Source: Clostridia bacterium
GTDB taxonomy: Bacteria > Bacillota > Clostridia > Lachnospirales > Lachnospiraceae
DNA: 64,000 bases
Assembly: GCA_910575245.1 (NCBI GenBank)
Contig: CAJTEN010000005.1
Coordinates: forward strand, 1-64,000
Direction: 5' to 3'
The notes beneath the pieces are model-generated. The model saw nothing but the letters and a program-made list of their open reading frames with translations, was not told the DNA's origin and did no database searches. Positions 16,598 through 24,417 of this stretch are shown here, piece after piece. The translations under genes and the position numbers were made by a program. The stretch's first letter is position 1. Each line of letters begins with the position of its first letter.

Positions 16598-17287
16598 ATG
16601 TGGAAGAAGAAAATTATTTTACTGTTTCCTATGCTGTTATGTGTTACCCTGTTTTGTGCCTGCGGAGAGGAAGCGGAAAATCAGTATATCGTACCAGAAT
16701 GGGAAGATGCCTATAAGGAGATTGTTTGCAATATGGAAAGCTATTTGGCAGATCCATATGTCCTCCGGCAAGAACTTAAACAGGTAAACAGTGATTCTTA
16801 TATCGGCTATATCGGGATACATGATTTTGATAATGACGGTGTGCCTGAATTGATAATAGGGGATACTGTGTCGATAGGGATATTTACCTATGAGGATGGC
16901 ATGGTAAAAAAGATTGCAGATTTGTATGAACCAGAGGATTGGGGCGGTATTAACGGAGTGCATTACAGGGAAAACACGATTATCCTTGTAAATAACGGTT
17001 CGGATGGGAGTTGCTATGTCTGTCTTTCATACCACGATGGAGAATATGTAACGGGGGTTTTTGACGAATATAATCCGGATACGGCGACTGTCAATGGAAA
17101 AGAGGTTACAGAGGAAGAATTTAAAATGCGATTCGATTTTGTGGGATTGTCAAGGGATAGTTCCATTCCCCGCAGCAGGATGAAAAAAGAGGATGGAATC
17201 GTCACAGCTCTTGTAATAGATGCAATCCGGCAAGAAGATGAATATATCCTGATTGAAGACTTGGATTTTGGTGCAATAAAGTGGTGA
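16598..17287 (+). CDS. Lipoprotein with FG-GAP/VCBS-like motif
   Basis: 229 residues; signal peptide with lipobox LFCAC, AAGGAGGGA at a good distance upstream. IHDFDNDGVPELIIGD (about 75-90) is the Ca-binding DxDxDG loop with trailing hydrophobic strand typical of FG-GAP/VCBS repeats, present once. It is the third gene after the PBP in the same operon. It is probably an exported structural or binding protein. I see no catalytic motif. Confidence 0.7.
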   Translation: MWKKKIILLFPMLLCVTLFCACGEEAENQYIVPEWEDAYKEIVCNMESYLADPYVLRQELKQVNSDSYIGYIGIHDFDNDGVPELIIGDTVSIGIFTYEDGMVKKIADLYEPEDWGGINGVHYRENTIILVNNGSDGSCYVCLSYHDGEYVTGVFDEYNPDTATVNGKEVTEEEFKMRFDFVGLSRDSSIPRSRMKKEDGIVTALVIDAIRQEDEYILIEDLDFGAIKW

Positions 17288-17328
17288 TGCATCGGGTGTA
17301 CATAAGGGCAAAGATTTGAGGTGCGATT

Positions 17329-17943
17329 ATGAAGAAAAAGAGGGTATTGCCGATTATCATGCTGATGTGCATTGTTTTGTTATGCGCCTGTAATTATAAC
17401 AGGAAAAGTATGAAAAACGAGTATGTTGAAAAAGACGGTGAAAAGGAATACGCAGAAAATACAGACAGGGAAGCAGACACAGACAGGCAGATAGAAAAGG
17501 GCTATGATCTTCCAATAGATGCAAGGCAAAGAGCAGAAGCGGAAGAAGATTGCAAGGAAATGATGGGGCTACCAAAAGGCGAGTTTGAGCGCCTGATTAT
17601 GGAATACCTTCCGGTAACAGCGGAAGAAATACAAGATTATGCGGCATTTGACAAAGAAAAACAGACTTATGCATGGGTAAGGCTTGGCTGTTTCAATTAT
17701 GCCCCTGCTTATTTTGGAACTTCCTTTCCTGAAGTTACGGATATTAGGGAAAACGAAGACGGGACAGTTACTTTAACTGTGGATGCGGTGTGCAGCATGG
17801 TTTTATGTGATGATGCGGTGATAACACATGAGCTTACAGTGCGGTTTTCAGAAGATGGCGGCTTTCAGTATTTGGGAAACAACATTCTGGATGATGGGAT
17901 TTCAAATATACCGGATTATCAATACAGGATTGTCAGAGAGTGA
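17329..17943 (+). CDS. Lipoprotein, C-terminal-domain paralogue of family A
   Basis: 204 residues: signal and lipobox LLCAC, a highly charged Glu/Asp/Arg linker (about 30-75), then one domain matching the C-terminal part of the two larger paralogues (EFERLIMEYLPVTAEE and IRENEDGTVTLTVDAV). It looks like a reduced family member containing only that domain, possibly from gene duplication within the operon. 41 bp separate it from the previous gene. Function unknown. Confidence 0.68.
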   Translation: MKKKRVLPIIMLMCIVLLCACNYNRKSMKNEYVEKDGEKEYAENTDREADTDRQIEKGYDLPIDARQRAEAEEDCKEMMGLPKGEFERLIMEYLPVTAEEIQDYAAFDKEKQTYAWVRLGCFNYAPAYFGTSFPEVTDIRENEDGTVTLTVDAVCSMVLCDDAVITHELTVRFSEDGGFQYLGNNILDDGISNIPDYQYRIVRE

Positions 17944-17987
17944 TTATGGGTATCGCTTAACGCTGAAAGAAGAAGGGATATGGAGCA

Positions 17988-18995
17988 ATGAAAATAATGA
18001 AAATAATAATGAAATTTGTATTAGGCTTTGTGGCTGCTATTTTTATCATAATCGCTGTGTTTTGGGGGAGCCTTGCCTATGTGTCAAATTACAAAATAAC
18101 AGAGGCGGACACATCTGTTTCACCGGATGGAACTTATGAACTGGTTTTGCAGGCTGTCGGAGAAGCTGAGTGGCCGTTTGGATCGGCTTCCGGCAGGCTG
18201 GTTCTTTATGAGGGCAAAAGCAGAATATCCAAAGCAGACTTTGAGTTGTGGGATGATGGCAGAAGCATACGCAGCAGTATATGGGAGGTCACATGGCATG
18301 AGGACTCGGTGGAAGTTATTTTGTCCGGAGATGAACAGTTCGATGAACAGATTATTTTATACTTTGATGGGAGAAAAGAGGCAAAACAGTTAACGGATAG
18401 GGAAGAACGTGCAGAAGTGGGGGATGAGGATGAAATTCAAGAAATAAATCCGCAGACAATTTATGCAGGTGAATCAGAAAGTCAGGAAGATATGGAACTG
18501 GATGAGAATGATGCAGATTCGGATGATGATAGTGATTCAATAGAATATATAAATAAATATATGATACCAGAGCAATCGCTTGATGTTACGTTAGATGACT
18601 GGGGAGAAGTTACCTTTGTATCTTTTAAGCCGACTTATGATGTCGAGCATGAGTATGCTTCATTTTATCTGCTTAGGGATGAACAGATATTATATAGATT
18701 TCCTTATCGTTATGAAGAGAATACAATGGGGCATGAGGGTTCTTTTGCCAGTGTTGGCGCAGTTGCTTTTCGGGATATCAATGATGATGGGAAAAGCGAC
18801 ATAATTGTCATAGTATATTATTATTCTGGAGCAGGACCGACAGGTATGGTTTCCCGTCCGGATATCAGAATATTTATAGCTGAGGAAAATGAATTTTATC
18901 TTGCAGAAGATATGGCAGCAGATATTGAACAGCATATATTGGCAAAAGATATGACTATTGAAACTATATGTAATTATCTAAAAGACAATAACTGA
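17988..18995 (+). CDS. Membrane-anchored protein with VCBS-like motif
   Basis: 335 residues: N-terminal helix (about 8-32) without lipobox, a domain starting SVSPDGTYELVLQ (40-130), an acidic low-complexity spacer (ESESQEDMELDENDADSDDD, near 160-185), and a C-terminal domain with FRDINDDGKSDIIVIVYYY, an EF/VCBS-type Ca loop. It is the last gene of the PBP operon, and a large hairpin follows. It seems to be extracellular and tethered; no catalytic residues are recognised. Confidence 0.68.
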   Translation: MKIMKIIMKFVLGFVAAIFIIIAVFWGSLAYVSNYKITEADTSVSPDGTYELVLQAVGEAEWPFGSASGRLVLYEGKSRISKADFELWDDGRSIRSSIWEVTWHEDSVEVILSGDEQFDEQIILYFDGRKEAKQLTDREERAEVGDEDEIQEINPQTIYAGESESQEDMELDENDADSDDDSDSIEYINKYMIPEQSLDVTLDDWGEVTFVSFKPTYDVEHEYASFYLLRDEQILYRFPYRYEENTMGHEGSFASVGAVAFRDINDDGKSDIIVIVYYYSGAGPTGMVSRPDIRIFIAEENEFYLAEDMAADIEQHILAKDMTIETICNYLKDNN

Positions 18996-19011
18996 ATTAT
19001 GGGCGAAATAA

Positions 19012-19061
19012 TGCCCCTTTTTAAGTAACTGCATTTTACATGGGCTGCTTAAAAGGGGGCA
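19012..19061. terminator. Bidirectional hairpin between PBP operon and blaR1
   Basis: 14-bp arms TGCCCCTTTTTAAG and CTTAAAAGGGGGCA (one mismatch), 22-nt loop, placed between two convergent transcription units. Confidence 0.6.
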
Positions 19062-19095
19062 CTATTTTATTCAATGAGATTACGCAAATCAGATT

Positions 19096-20895
19096 TTACT
19101 CTTTCCATATACCCATATGGGACAGGATGGAGAGAGAGATTTCCGATGCTTTACTGCCCGTGGCATTTTCTGCGGCTTGGATGTTGGTGGCAAAAAAGTA
19201 TGTGTTGCCAGTGGTTTCAAGTAAGCCCACAAACCAGCCATTTACATCTTGACCGTCTACACGTCCGGTTCCGGTTTTTCCGTAAAAGTTTTTGTCTTCC
19301 GATGAAAAAAGGCAGATAGAATTTTTTACAGCATTTATATTTTCCGGGGCAAAATCAAATTGATTGTTGTGCAGGGCAGTTAAAAGTTCCACCTGTTCTA
19401 CCGGAGAGATTTTTAGCGTCCCTTGCATCCAGTAGGAGGAAAGATTTGCATTTACAATCTCATTCCCATATCCGATTTTTCGGATATAATCTTGAATGGC
19501 AGCACCACCGATCTGTTTATCTATTTCCTCGAAATACCAGTTGACGGAGGACTGCATGGCAGAGAATAAGTCCTGATTTCCATTCCATGCTTCAAATGGG
19601 TGATTTGTTCCGTCCCATGCCATGAAAGAATCATCTGGCGCAATCACACCTTCTTCCAGTCCAAACAGCGCATCATAAATTTTGTAAGTAGAATTTGGGG
19701 CTGTCCTTAATGTGGCTTGCTCCATGTCATAGACATTCCATGTATCGCCGTTTAGATCATAGAGTACAAAGCTGCCCTCATATCCACTGAACCAGGCAGA
19801 CAGGTCAATCGTGGAAACTTTGTCGGAGGGAATATTCCACTGATACCGGCTCTGTTCTGCGGCATAGGTAGAGAGCATTGGGGCTAACCCGAAAAGAATA
19901 ACGCCAATCGTGACAAAAGCAGTAAATCCCTTTAACTTTCTGAAAACAGAAGGCTTTTTATAAGAGGAGATATTAGCAATTCTTTGTTGCATCTGCTTCA
20001 TGCTTCCGCTGATTCCGGCAGCAAAGGGGAAAGGCGTAAGTGAAACTTTCTCCGCAAAATTGATAAGAGTATTCCCGTAATCTTCATAATCGCACTCATC
20101 AAGTAATTTCAGGACGGATGTATCACAGGCAACCTCCCGTTCATTCCGCATTTCTTTCAGTGCATACCAGACACAGGGGTTACACCAGTAGAGAACGCCA
20201 AAAAAATTCATAAGATAACTTGCCAGTGCGTCTTTGTGCCTGTAATGTTGTAATTCATGCAACAGCATATAACGCATATCCGTAGCATTAAAATCCGATA
20301 TGAGGTGGATGGGAAGATAAATGCGGGGGTTAAATAATCCCACAATGACAGGGGATTTCAGGAAGGCGGTGCTGTAAACGGGAATCTTTCTTTTTATTTT
20401 CATTTCCCTTAAACAGTTATGATATAAAATACGGACAGCCTTGTTCTGCAGGGGAAGCGCAGACTTTTTCATGGCGTTTAACCGGGATATTGATTTTATC
20501 ACTAATAAAATCATAGCCAAAATGCCAATCAACCATATACCACACAAAATCAGTCCAATAATGGAGGGTGTTTCCCTACTGACAGACAGTGCAAAATCAT
20601 TCATCTGATTTACAGCGCCAGACGTATTTGGATTTAGGACACTTTCTGTAATCGTCTCCTTGTTTGATGACACCGCATTTTTCCATATGCCAAATAATGT
20701 GAAAATTTGTGTAAAAGAAGCCGGACGAAAGGGGACAAACGGGACTGCAAGAATCCCAAGCAGCAAAAACCATAAATTGAACTGCATCCGGCTAGTCAAA
20801 TAATTTTTAAATGCCCGTTTTACGATAATAAGAAAACCTATGATGATACAAATAAAAATATTACATAGGAAAAAGCGTATTCCAAAATTTGCCAT
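19096..20895 (-). CDS. blaR1: BlaR1/MecR1 beta-lactam sensor metalloprotease
   Basis: 599 residues from ATG 20895 (AGGGGGA upstream). Four membrane helices surround an M56 peptidase domain with zinc motif H213-E-L-Q-H217. After the last helix (about 325-345) comes a class-D-like penicillin sensor: S402-T-Y-K405 (acylation Ser), SVN, and KTGTG near 560. Known BlaR1/MecR1 proteins are acylated by beta-lactam outside the cell and then trigger BlaI removal through the protease domain. The gene lies 1 bp after blaI. A frame extending upstream to 21027 overlaps blaI and is not the real start. Confidence 0.92.
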   Translation of the reverse strand: MANFGIRFFLCNIFICIIIGFLIIVKRAFKNYLTSRMQFNLWFLLLGILAVPFVPFRPASFTQIFTLFGIWKNAVSSNKETITESVLNPNTSGAVNQMNDFALSVSRETPSIIGLILCGIWLIGILAMILLVIKSISRLNAMKKSALPLQNKAVRILYHNCLREMKIKRKIPVYSTAFLKSPVIVGLFNPRIYLPIHLISDFNATDMRYMLLHELQHYRHKDALASYLMNFFGVLYWCNPCVWYALKEMRNEREVACDTSVLKLLDECDYEDYGNTLINFAEKVSLTPFPFAAGISGSMKQMQQRIANISSYKKPSVFRKLKGFTAFVTIGVILFGLAPMLSTYAAEQSRYQWNIPSDKVSTIDLSAWFSGYEGSFVLYDLNGDTWNVYDMEQATLRTAPNSTYKIYDALFGLEEGVIAPDDSFMAWDGTNHPFEAWNGNQDLFSAMQSSVNWYFEEIDKQIGGAAIQDYIRKIGYGNEIVNANLSSYWMQGTLKISPVEQVELLTALHNNQFDFAPENINAVKNSICLFSSEDKNFYGKTGTGRVDGQDVNGWFVGLLETTGNTYFFATNIQAAENATGSKASEISLSILSHMGIWKE

Positions 20896-20896
20896 G

Positions 20897-21283
20897 TTAT
20901 ATCCCCCTGTCTTTTGAACCCTTTGCGAGAAGGGAACGGAGCGTGTCAATTTCTGATTCGGAGAGTTTGTCATCTTCGATATAGGCAGAAAGCATTGCTG
21001 TAATATCTCCGTCATAATAGCGTTCAAGAAAAGAGTGGCTTTCCTGACCGATATATTCTTTTTCTTCTATCAAAGGCGTGTAAACGAATACCCTGCTCTG
21101 TTTTTCATAGGAAAGCGCTCCTTTGGTCACAAGCCGCTTTATCAAGGTCTGTATTGTCTTAGGACTCCATTTTGTAGTTTGTGTTAATTTTTCGGTAATT
21201 TCATTGGTACTGATCGGTGCGTGTTTCCATATGATTTTCATTACTTCAAATTCAGCTTCTGAAATTTGCGGCAATGTTTTCAT
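20897..21283 (-). CDS. blaI: BlaI/MecI-type repressor
   Basis: 128-residue winged-helix repressor. The N-terminal recognition region TTKWSPKTIQTLIKRLVTKGAL is the classical BlaI HTH; the C-terminal helices (about 75-128) dimerise. An internal site in the C-terminal part is cleaved when BlaR1 is activated. Its promoter at 21322-21350 carries the same TTAC-N4-GTAA dyad as the PBP promoter, so it represses itself and the PBP operon. AAGGAGGGG lies just upstream of the start. Confidence 0.92.
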   Translation of the reverse strand: MKTLPQISEAEFEVMKIIWKHAPISTNEITEKLTQTTKWSPKTIQTLIKRLVTKGALSYEKQSRVFVYTPLIEEKEYIGQESHSFLERYYDGDITAMLSAYIEDDKLSESEIDTLRSLLAKGSKDRGI

Positions 21284-21304
21284 CTGTAATCCCCTCCTTA
21301 AATC

Positions 21305-21350
21305 TTACGATTGTAATATACATTATAATGTGAAAATGAGTAAATGTCAA
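21305..21350 (-). promoter_or_regulatory. blaI promoter and operator
   Basis: On the minus strand: TTGACA (21345-21350), 17-bp spacer, TATAAT (21322-21327): a full consensus promoter. Operator TTACgattGTAA (21305-21316) covers the likely transcription start. Confidence 0.85.
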
Positions 21351-21368
21351 TTTTTCGATAAATTTCTC

Positions 21369-21416
21369 TTGACTTTAAATCCCACAAACGTAATAATTAA
21401 AATATTACAAAAGTAA
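21369..21416 (+). promoter_or_regulatory. Promoter of winged-helix copy 2 with BlaI-type operators
   Basis: TTGACT (21369-21374) and TAATAA (21391-21396), a degenerate dyad CCACaaacGTAA (21382-21393) and a full dyad TTACaaaaGTAA (21405-21416). The whole segment aligns with the PBP promoter (both begin CTTGACTTT), so the two promoters share ancestry and probably the same repressor. Confidence 0.7.
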
Positions 21417-21422
21417 GAATTT

Positions 21423-22016
21423 GAAGGAAATGGGTTGTAGTGAAATGTGAGGATATAGAATGGGTAAAGTAATGATATTAACTTTTTCGGAGGATGAGGA
21501 AGAAGTCTGCCAGAGAATGTTGCAGATTATAAGCGAAAGCCCCCGCTTTGAAGGCTGTAATGTGCTTCAAGTGGAAAAATACCTTAATTTTGGAGGAATG
21601 AAACTGAACTTGGCAGAGAAGAACGTAATCATACATGACGCAGAGATTATGCTTACCAATAGAGAGTTTGAAATACTGTATTTGTTAGCGCAGAGTCCCG
21701 GCAGGGTATTCAGCAAAGAGCAGATCTATGATATTGTCTGGCAGGAACCGTATTCCGGCGATTACAATATTGTCATGAGCCATATCCGCCACATAAGGGA
21801 AAAGATAGAGGACAATCCGGGCAAGCCGCTTTACATACAGACCGTATGGGGCATTGGCTATCGGTTCAACAAAAATTTAAGCAGCAGTCTGTGAGAAAAC
21901 AGATTGCCGCTTATTTTTTGCCCTGTACGCCTAAGAGGTATTCGCAGGATACATGGAAGAACTCTGCCAGAGCCACCACTTCATAATCCGGGACGAATCT
22001 TGTCCCTTTTTCAATC
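21423..22016 (+). repeat. Direct repeat copy 2 (winged-helix gene + xre end)
   Basis: Direct copy of 11197-11792. Here the xre gene continues past the repeat and is complete, and the operators upstream are present, so this is the more ancestral arrangement. The two copies bracket the PBP/blaR1 block. Confidence 0.85.
21460..21894 (+). CDS. Stand-alone OmpR-type winged-helix protein, copy 2
   Basis: 144 residues, about 90% identical to the 11233-11667 protein. It has the same OmpR winged helix (SHIRHIREKIEDNP, VWGIGYRF) and the same non-receiver N-terminus of 45 residues. It is transcribed from a promoter with BlaI-type dyads, divergent from blaI, so it should be induced by beta-lactams along with the PBP operon. 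That makes it a candidate second-tier regulator. It is followed by a hairpin (21879-21919) identical in design to that of copy 1. Confidence 0.82.
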   Translation: MGKVMILTFSEDEEEVCQRMLQIISESPRFEGCNVLQVEKYLNFGGMKLNLAEKNVIIHDAEIMLTNREFEILYLLAQSPGRVFSKEQIYDIVWQEPYSGDYNIVMSHIRHIREKIEDNPGKPLYIQTVWGIGYRFNKNLSSSL

Positions 22017-22111
22017 CGTAAAACGGTCAGGTCGCTAAACTCATATCCGGCAAGCTGGAGCTGCTCGGCAAGGGCTTTCTGTGACAGCTTCCTTTCCGTC
22101 CGCAGTTCCAT
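21911..22111 (-). CDS. XRE-family regulator with unclear start
   Basis: HTH_3 protein, at least 66 residues from the first ATG (22111): RTERKLSQKALAEQLQLAGYEFSDLTVLRIEKG is the HTH, VALAEFFHVSCEYLLGV the usual C-terminus. The family normally begins about 15 residues earlier, and coding-like sequence (NKENNSKNLIGQKV) does run in frame up to about 22160, but without ATG, GTG or TTG. Either a start was lost or the protein is shortened. Paired dyads at 22181 and 22237 are its probable operators. Confidence 0.7.
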   Translation of the reverse strand: MELRTERKLSQKALAEQLQLAGYEFSDLTVLRIEKGTRFVPDYEVVALAEFFHVSCEYLLGVQGKK

Positions 22112-22180
22112 AACCTTTTGACCAATCAGGTTTTTGGAGTTGTTTTCCTTATTCCAATAGATTTTAATATCCTACCACCA

Positions 22181-22253
22181 ACTTTCTAAAGATGAAGTCC
22201 TTTACCATTGATTTTACGAAATATTGTTGATAATATACTTCTAAAGATGAAGT
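22181..22253. promoter_or_regulatory. Paired operator-like dyads
   Basis: ACTTTCTAAAGATGAAGT (22181-22198) and ACTTCTAAAGATGAAGT (22237-22253); the second is an exact ACTTC-N7-GAAGT inverted repeat. Both lie between the divergent xre gene and the gene at 22347, as expected for autoregulated XRE operators. Confidence 0.5.
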
Positions 22254-22346
22254 ATTAGGGAATTATCTTGTTATTGCGAAATTGGGGATTGATAATACTG
22301 CCTGTAAAAACCATAATATTTTTAACAGAGAAAGGTGGAAACAAGC

Positions 22347-22682
22347 ATGAATGAAGTTTTTAAAACATTGTCGGATGTCTTTGAGGAGCTGCGCAGCGAA
22401 TCGGAGGACAGGGAGTATTCCGTCCAGACGGAGGAAGCAAAAGCAGCCAGCCGGGAACTGAAAAAGAAGCAGAAGGCATTTGAAGCATATCTTTCCAAGC
22501 TGCCGAAAGAGGACAGGGAGTTTTTGGAGGGCTATATGGATGCGGTGGATCATGCCCATTACAAGGAGGAACAGCGGGCATATTATCAGGGATTTGTGGA
22601 CAGCGTACAGGTTCTTGACGGACTTGACATTATAAAAAAGCGTATCCGTATAAAAGAGTTTCTTCAAAAATTCAGCAAATAG
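22347..22682 (+). CDS. Small helical protein of mobile elements
   Basis: 111 residues from ATG 22347 (AAAGGTGG at 22331-22338; the in-frame GTG at 22335 lies in that site). Wholly helical and charged: N-terminal EELRSESEDREYSVQTEEA, then KLPKEDREFLEGYMDAVDHAHYKEEQRAYYQGFVD. Proteins of this shape are common in Lachnospiraceae integrative elements; I do not know a function. A strong terminator follows. Confidence 0.65.
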   Translation: MNEVFKTLSDVFEELRSESEDREYSVQTEEAKAASRELKKKQKAFEAYLSKLPKEDREFLEGYMDAVDHAHYKEEQRAYYQGFVDSVQVLDGLDIIKKRIRIKEFLQKFSK

Positions 22683-22688
22683 ACAAAG

Positions 22689-22725
22689 AGGTGGCTGGCA
22701 GGACAGAAGGCGAGCCACCTTTTTT
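22689..22725 (+). terminator. Rho-independent terminator
   Basis: AGGTGGCT/AGCCACCT perfect stem followed by TTTTT, directly after the 22347 gene. Confidence 0.85.
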
Positions 22726-22782
22726 GCATGGTTCAGAAAAATCCAGAAATACTCACGAAAAAATTCAGATGTTGGGGATATT

Positions 22783-23130
22783 CTATTCTTTGGGATGTTT
22801 GTATGTCCGAAGATAGGCTTCCACAATAGCAAGGATTGTCGTAATCTGTTCCTCCGTACATTGTGACAGATAGACCAGCAGACGCTTGTAGTCAAGATTG
22901 TCTGCCGGGGCATCTGGATAGAAAAACGGATCGGCGGAAATATGTAAGGCTCGTATGAGCTGCCCTAGCTTTTCAATGCTTGGCACGTTTCCATGATTTT
23001 CGATTTCCTTGATATAGCGGGAGGAAACGCCAGATTTTTTAGCCAGTTCTTCATAGGTCAGTTTCTGGTCGGTTCTAGCCTTTTTCAGACGAAATCCCAT
23101 TTCCTTGTCAATTTTCTTTTTTCTTGCCAT
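22783..23130 (-). CDS. XRE regulator, Tn916 Orf9-like
   Basis: 115-residue HTH_3 repressor: FRLKKARTDQKLTYEELAKKSGVSSRYIKEIENHG is a full Cro/CI HTH, followed by a C-terminal helical part. Its position and direction match Orf9 of Tn916, which is transcribed away from the orf7/orf8 regulators and controls the recombination/transfer genes. The intergenic region toward the sigma-like gene (23131-23658) is the probable operator region. Confidence 0.82.
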   Translation of the reverse strand: MARKKKIDKEMGFRLKKARTDQKLTYEELAKKSGVSSRYIKEIENHGNVPSIEKLGQLIRALHISADPFFYPDAPADNLDYKRLLVYLSQCTEEQITTILAIVEAYLRTYKHPKE

Positions 23131-23658
23131 ATATGCACCTCCATGTATAGTGTATATTGCACATTTCTCTTTGGAAATGCACTAATAAATCACTTTATCA
23201 GAGGGGTATAATACACATATAAGAATAAAAAGACTTTGGATATTGCATATAAAAAAACGCAGTATCCAGAGGTTTTTTGCGTGGCTTTTATCCTTTGGGT
23301 ACGTTTAGGGGAATTTATGTGTTCTGAACGGTCTGAGGGATATTTTTTTGACTTTATGAACCTGTCCGGCTTCTGGCGTGGAAAGGCTCTTTTATAAGGT
23401 GTTTTACAGGCAGTAAGACAGGATACACCCTGACAAGTGAATTATACGCTCCCATAGCGTGTGGGAAAAACAGAATAGCAGATATGAATAACGTCCAGCG
23501 GGCATTTTGCCTGTCCGGGCGTTTTTTATATATTAAAAATTTTCGTAAGAAAATTTTTGTCCACCCGAACATTCGCCATGCCCCGTTGGGGGGATATAGG
23601 CGGAAGGGGAAAGGCTCATGCCTTTGTCACGTCACAACGGGGGAGGAGGTGAACTCGT
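23131..23658 (+). promoter_or_regulatory. Leader region upstream of sigma-like gene
   Basis: 528 bp without a convincing full gene. It holds a hairpin GGATATTGC/GCAGTATCC (about 23236-23265), a 26-codon frame at 23317-23397 (MCSERSEGYFFDFMNLSGF...) with AGGGGAA in front, and a GC-rich terminator-like hairpin near 23491-23522 running into GTTTTTTATAT. This layout suggests a transcribed, attenuated leader. Confidence 0.4.
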
Positions 23659-24099
23659 ATGAAGAAACCTTCTTTCCACGATGAAATGACAATCCGGCAT
23701 CAGTTTGACCGTCTGTGTCAAATGTCGCTCAAAGGTGAAGCCGCCAGCTATTACAGATATATAGAATACCGCAGGCGGCATGAAGCCATGTTCTCTGAAC
23801 TGTCTGAAAAGGAGTTGAACCGGTTGTTTGTTATGGATGAGTATGGAGTGGAAAACAGTCATTTCACAGTGTATGGATATGACATTGAGGTGAAAGATGC
23901 CCTGATTGCGGAAGCATTACAGGCTCTCTCAGAACGGAAGCGGAATGTGATACTGCTTTCTTATTTTCTGGAGATGAGTGATGCGGACATCGCAAGGGAG
24001 ATGAACCTTGTCCGCAGCACAGTCCATGAACACCGGACACGCTCGCTTGAGATTTTAAAGAAGATTATGGAGGGAAAAGCGGATGAAAAAGAGATGTAA
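23659..24099 (+). CDS. Sigma-70-like regulator, Tn916 Orf7-like
   Basis: 146 residues. The C-terminal part is a sigma region 4 (LSERKRNVILLSYFLEMSDADIAREMNLVRSTVHEHRTRSLEILKK); the N-terminal part resembles a reduced region 2. GGAGGAGGTG lies directly upstream of the ATG. Orf7 of Tn916 is of this kind and with Orf8 promotes expression of excision and transfer genes. It most likely controls the serine recombinases downstream. Confidence 0.8.
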   Translation: MKKPSFHDEMTIRHQFDRLCQMSLKGEAASYYRYIEYRRRHEAMFSELSEKELNRLFVMDEYGVENSHFTVYGYDIEVKDALIAEALQALSERKRNVILLSYFLEMSDADIAREMNLVRSTVHEHRTRSLEILKKIMEGKADEKEM

Positions 24100-24117
24100 G
24101 AGCAGAGAAGAAAAAAT

Positions 24118-24330
24118 TTGTTGCCTTTCCATATCATTAAGGCAGCATCAGAGGGTGACGTAATGGCAATCAATACAGTGTTAAAGCATTATGAAGGATA
24201 CATAATTTCCCTGTCCACCCGGAAGATGTATGACGAGAGTGGGCGGCTTCATTTCTGTATTGATGAAACGCTTCGCCGGAGATTGGAAACCAAGCTGATT
24301 ACAAAGATACTGGCGTTTGAAGCGGTATAA
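24118..24330 (+). CDS. HTH protein, Tn916 Orf8-like
   Basis: 70 residues starting at TTG 24118 (TTG 24121 also possible; no ATG is available and an in-frame stop lies at 24097). The conserved core KAASEGDVMAINTVLKHYEGYI and the C-terminal RRRLETKLITKILAF match the Orf8-type HTH proteins that follow the sigma-like gene in Tn916 relatives. The weak start and its position 18 bp after the sigma gene suggest coupled translation. Confidence 0.7.
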   Translation: MLPFHIIKAASEGDVMAINTVLKHYEGYIISLSTRKMYDESGRLHFCIDETLRRRLETKLITKILAFEAV

Positions 24331-24417
24331 AGGGCGGTAAATTACCCTTTTCCATAGCTGACAGATTTACAGCGGTGTACCTTGAAAATTGAATATACAA
24401 TAACCTCACAGGACGTG

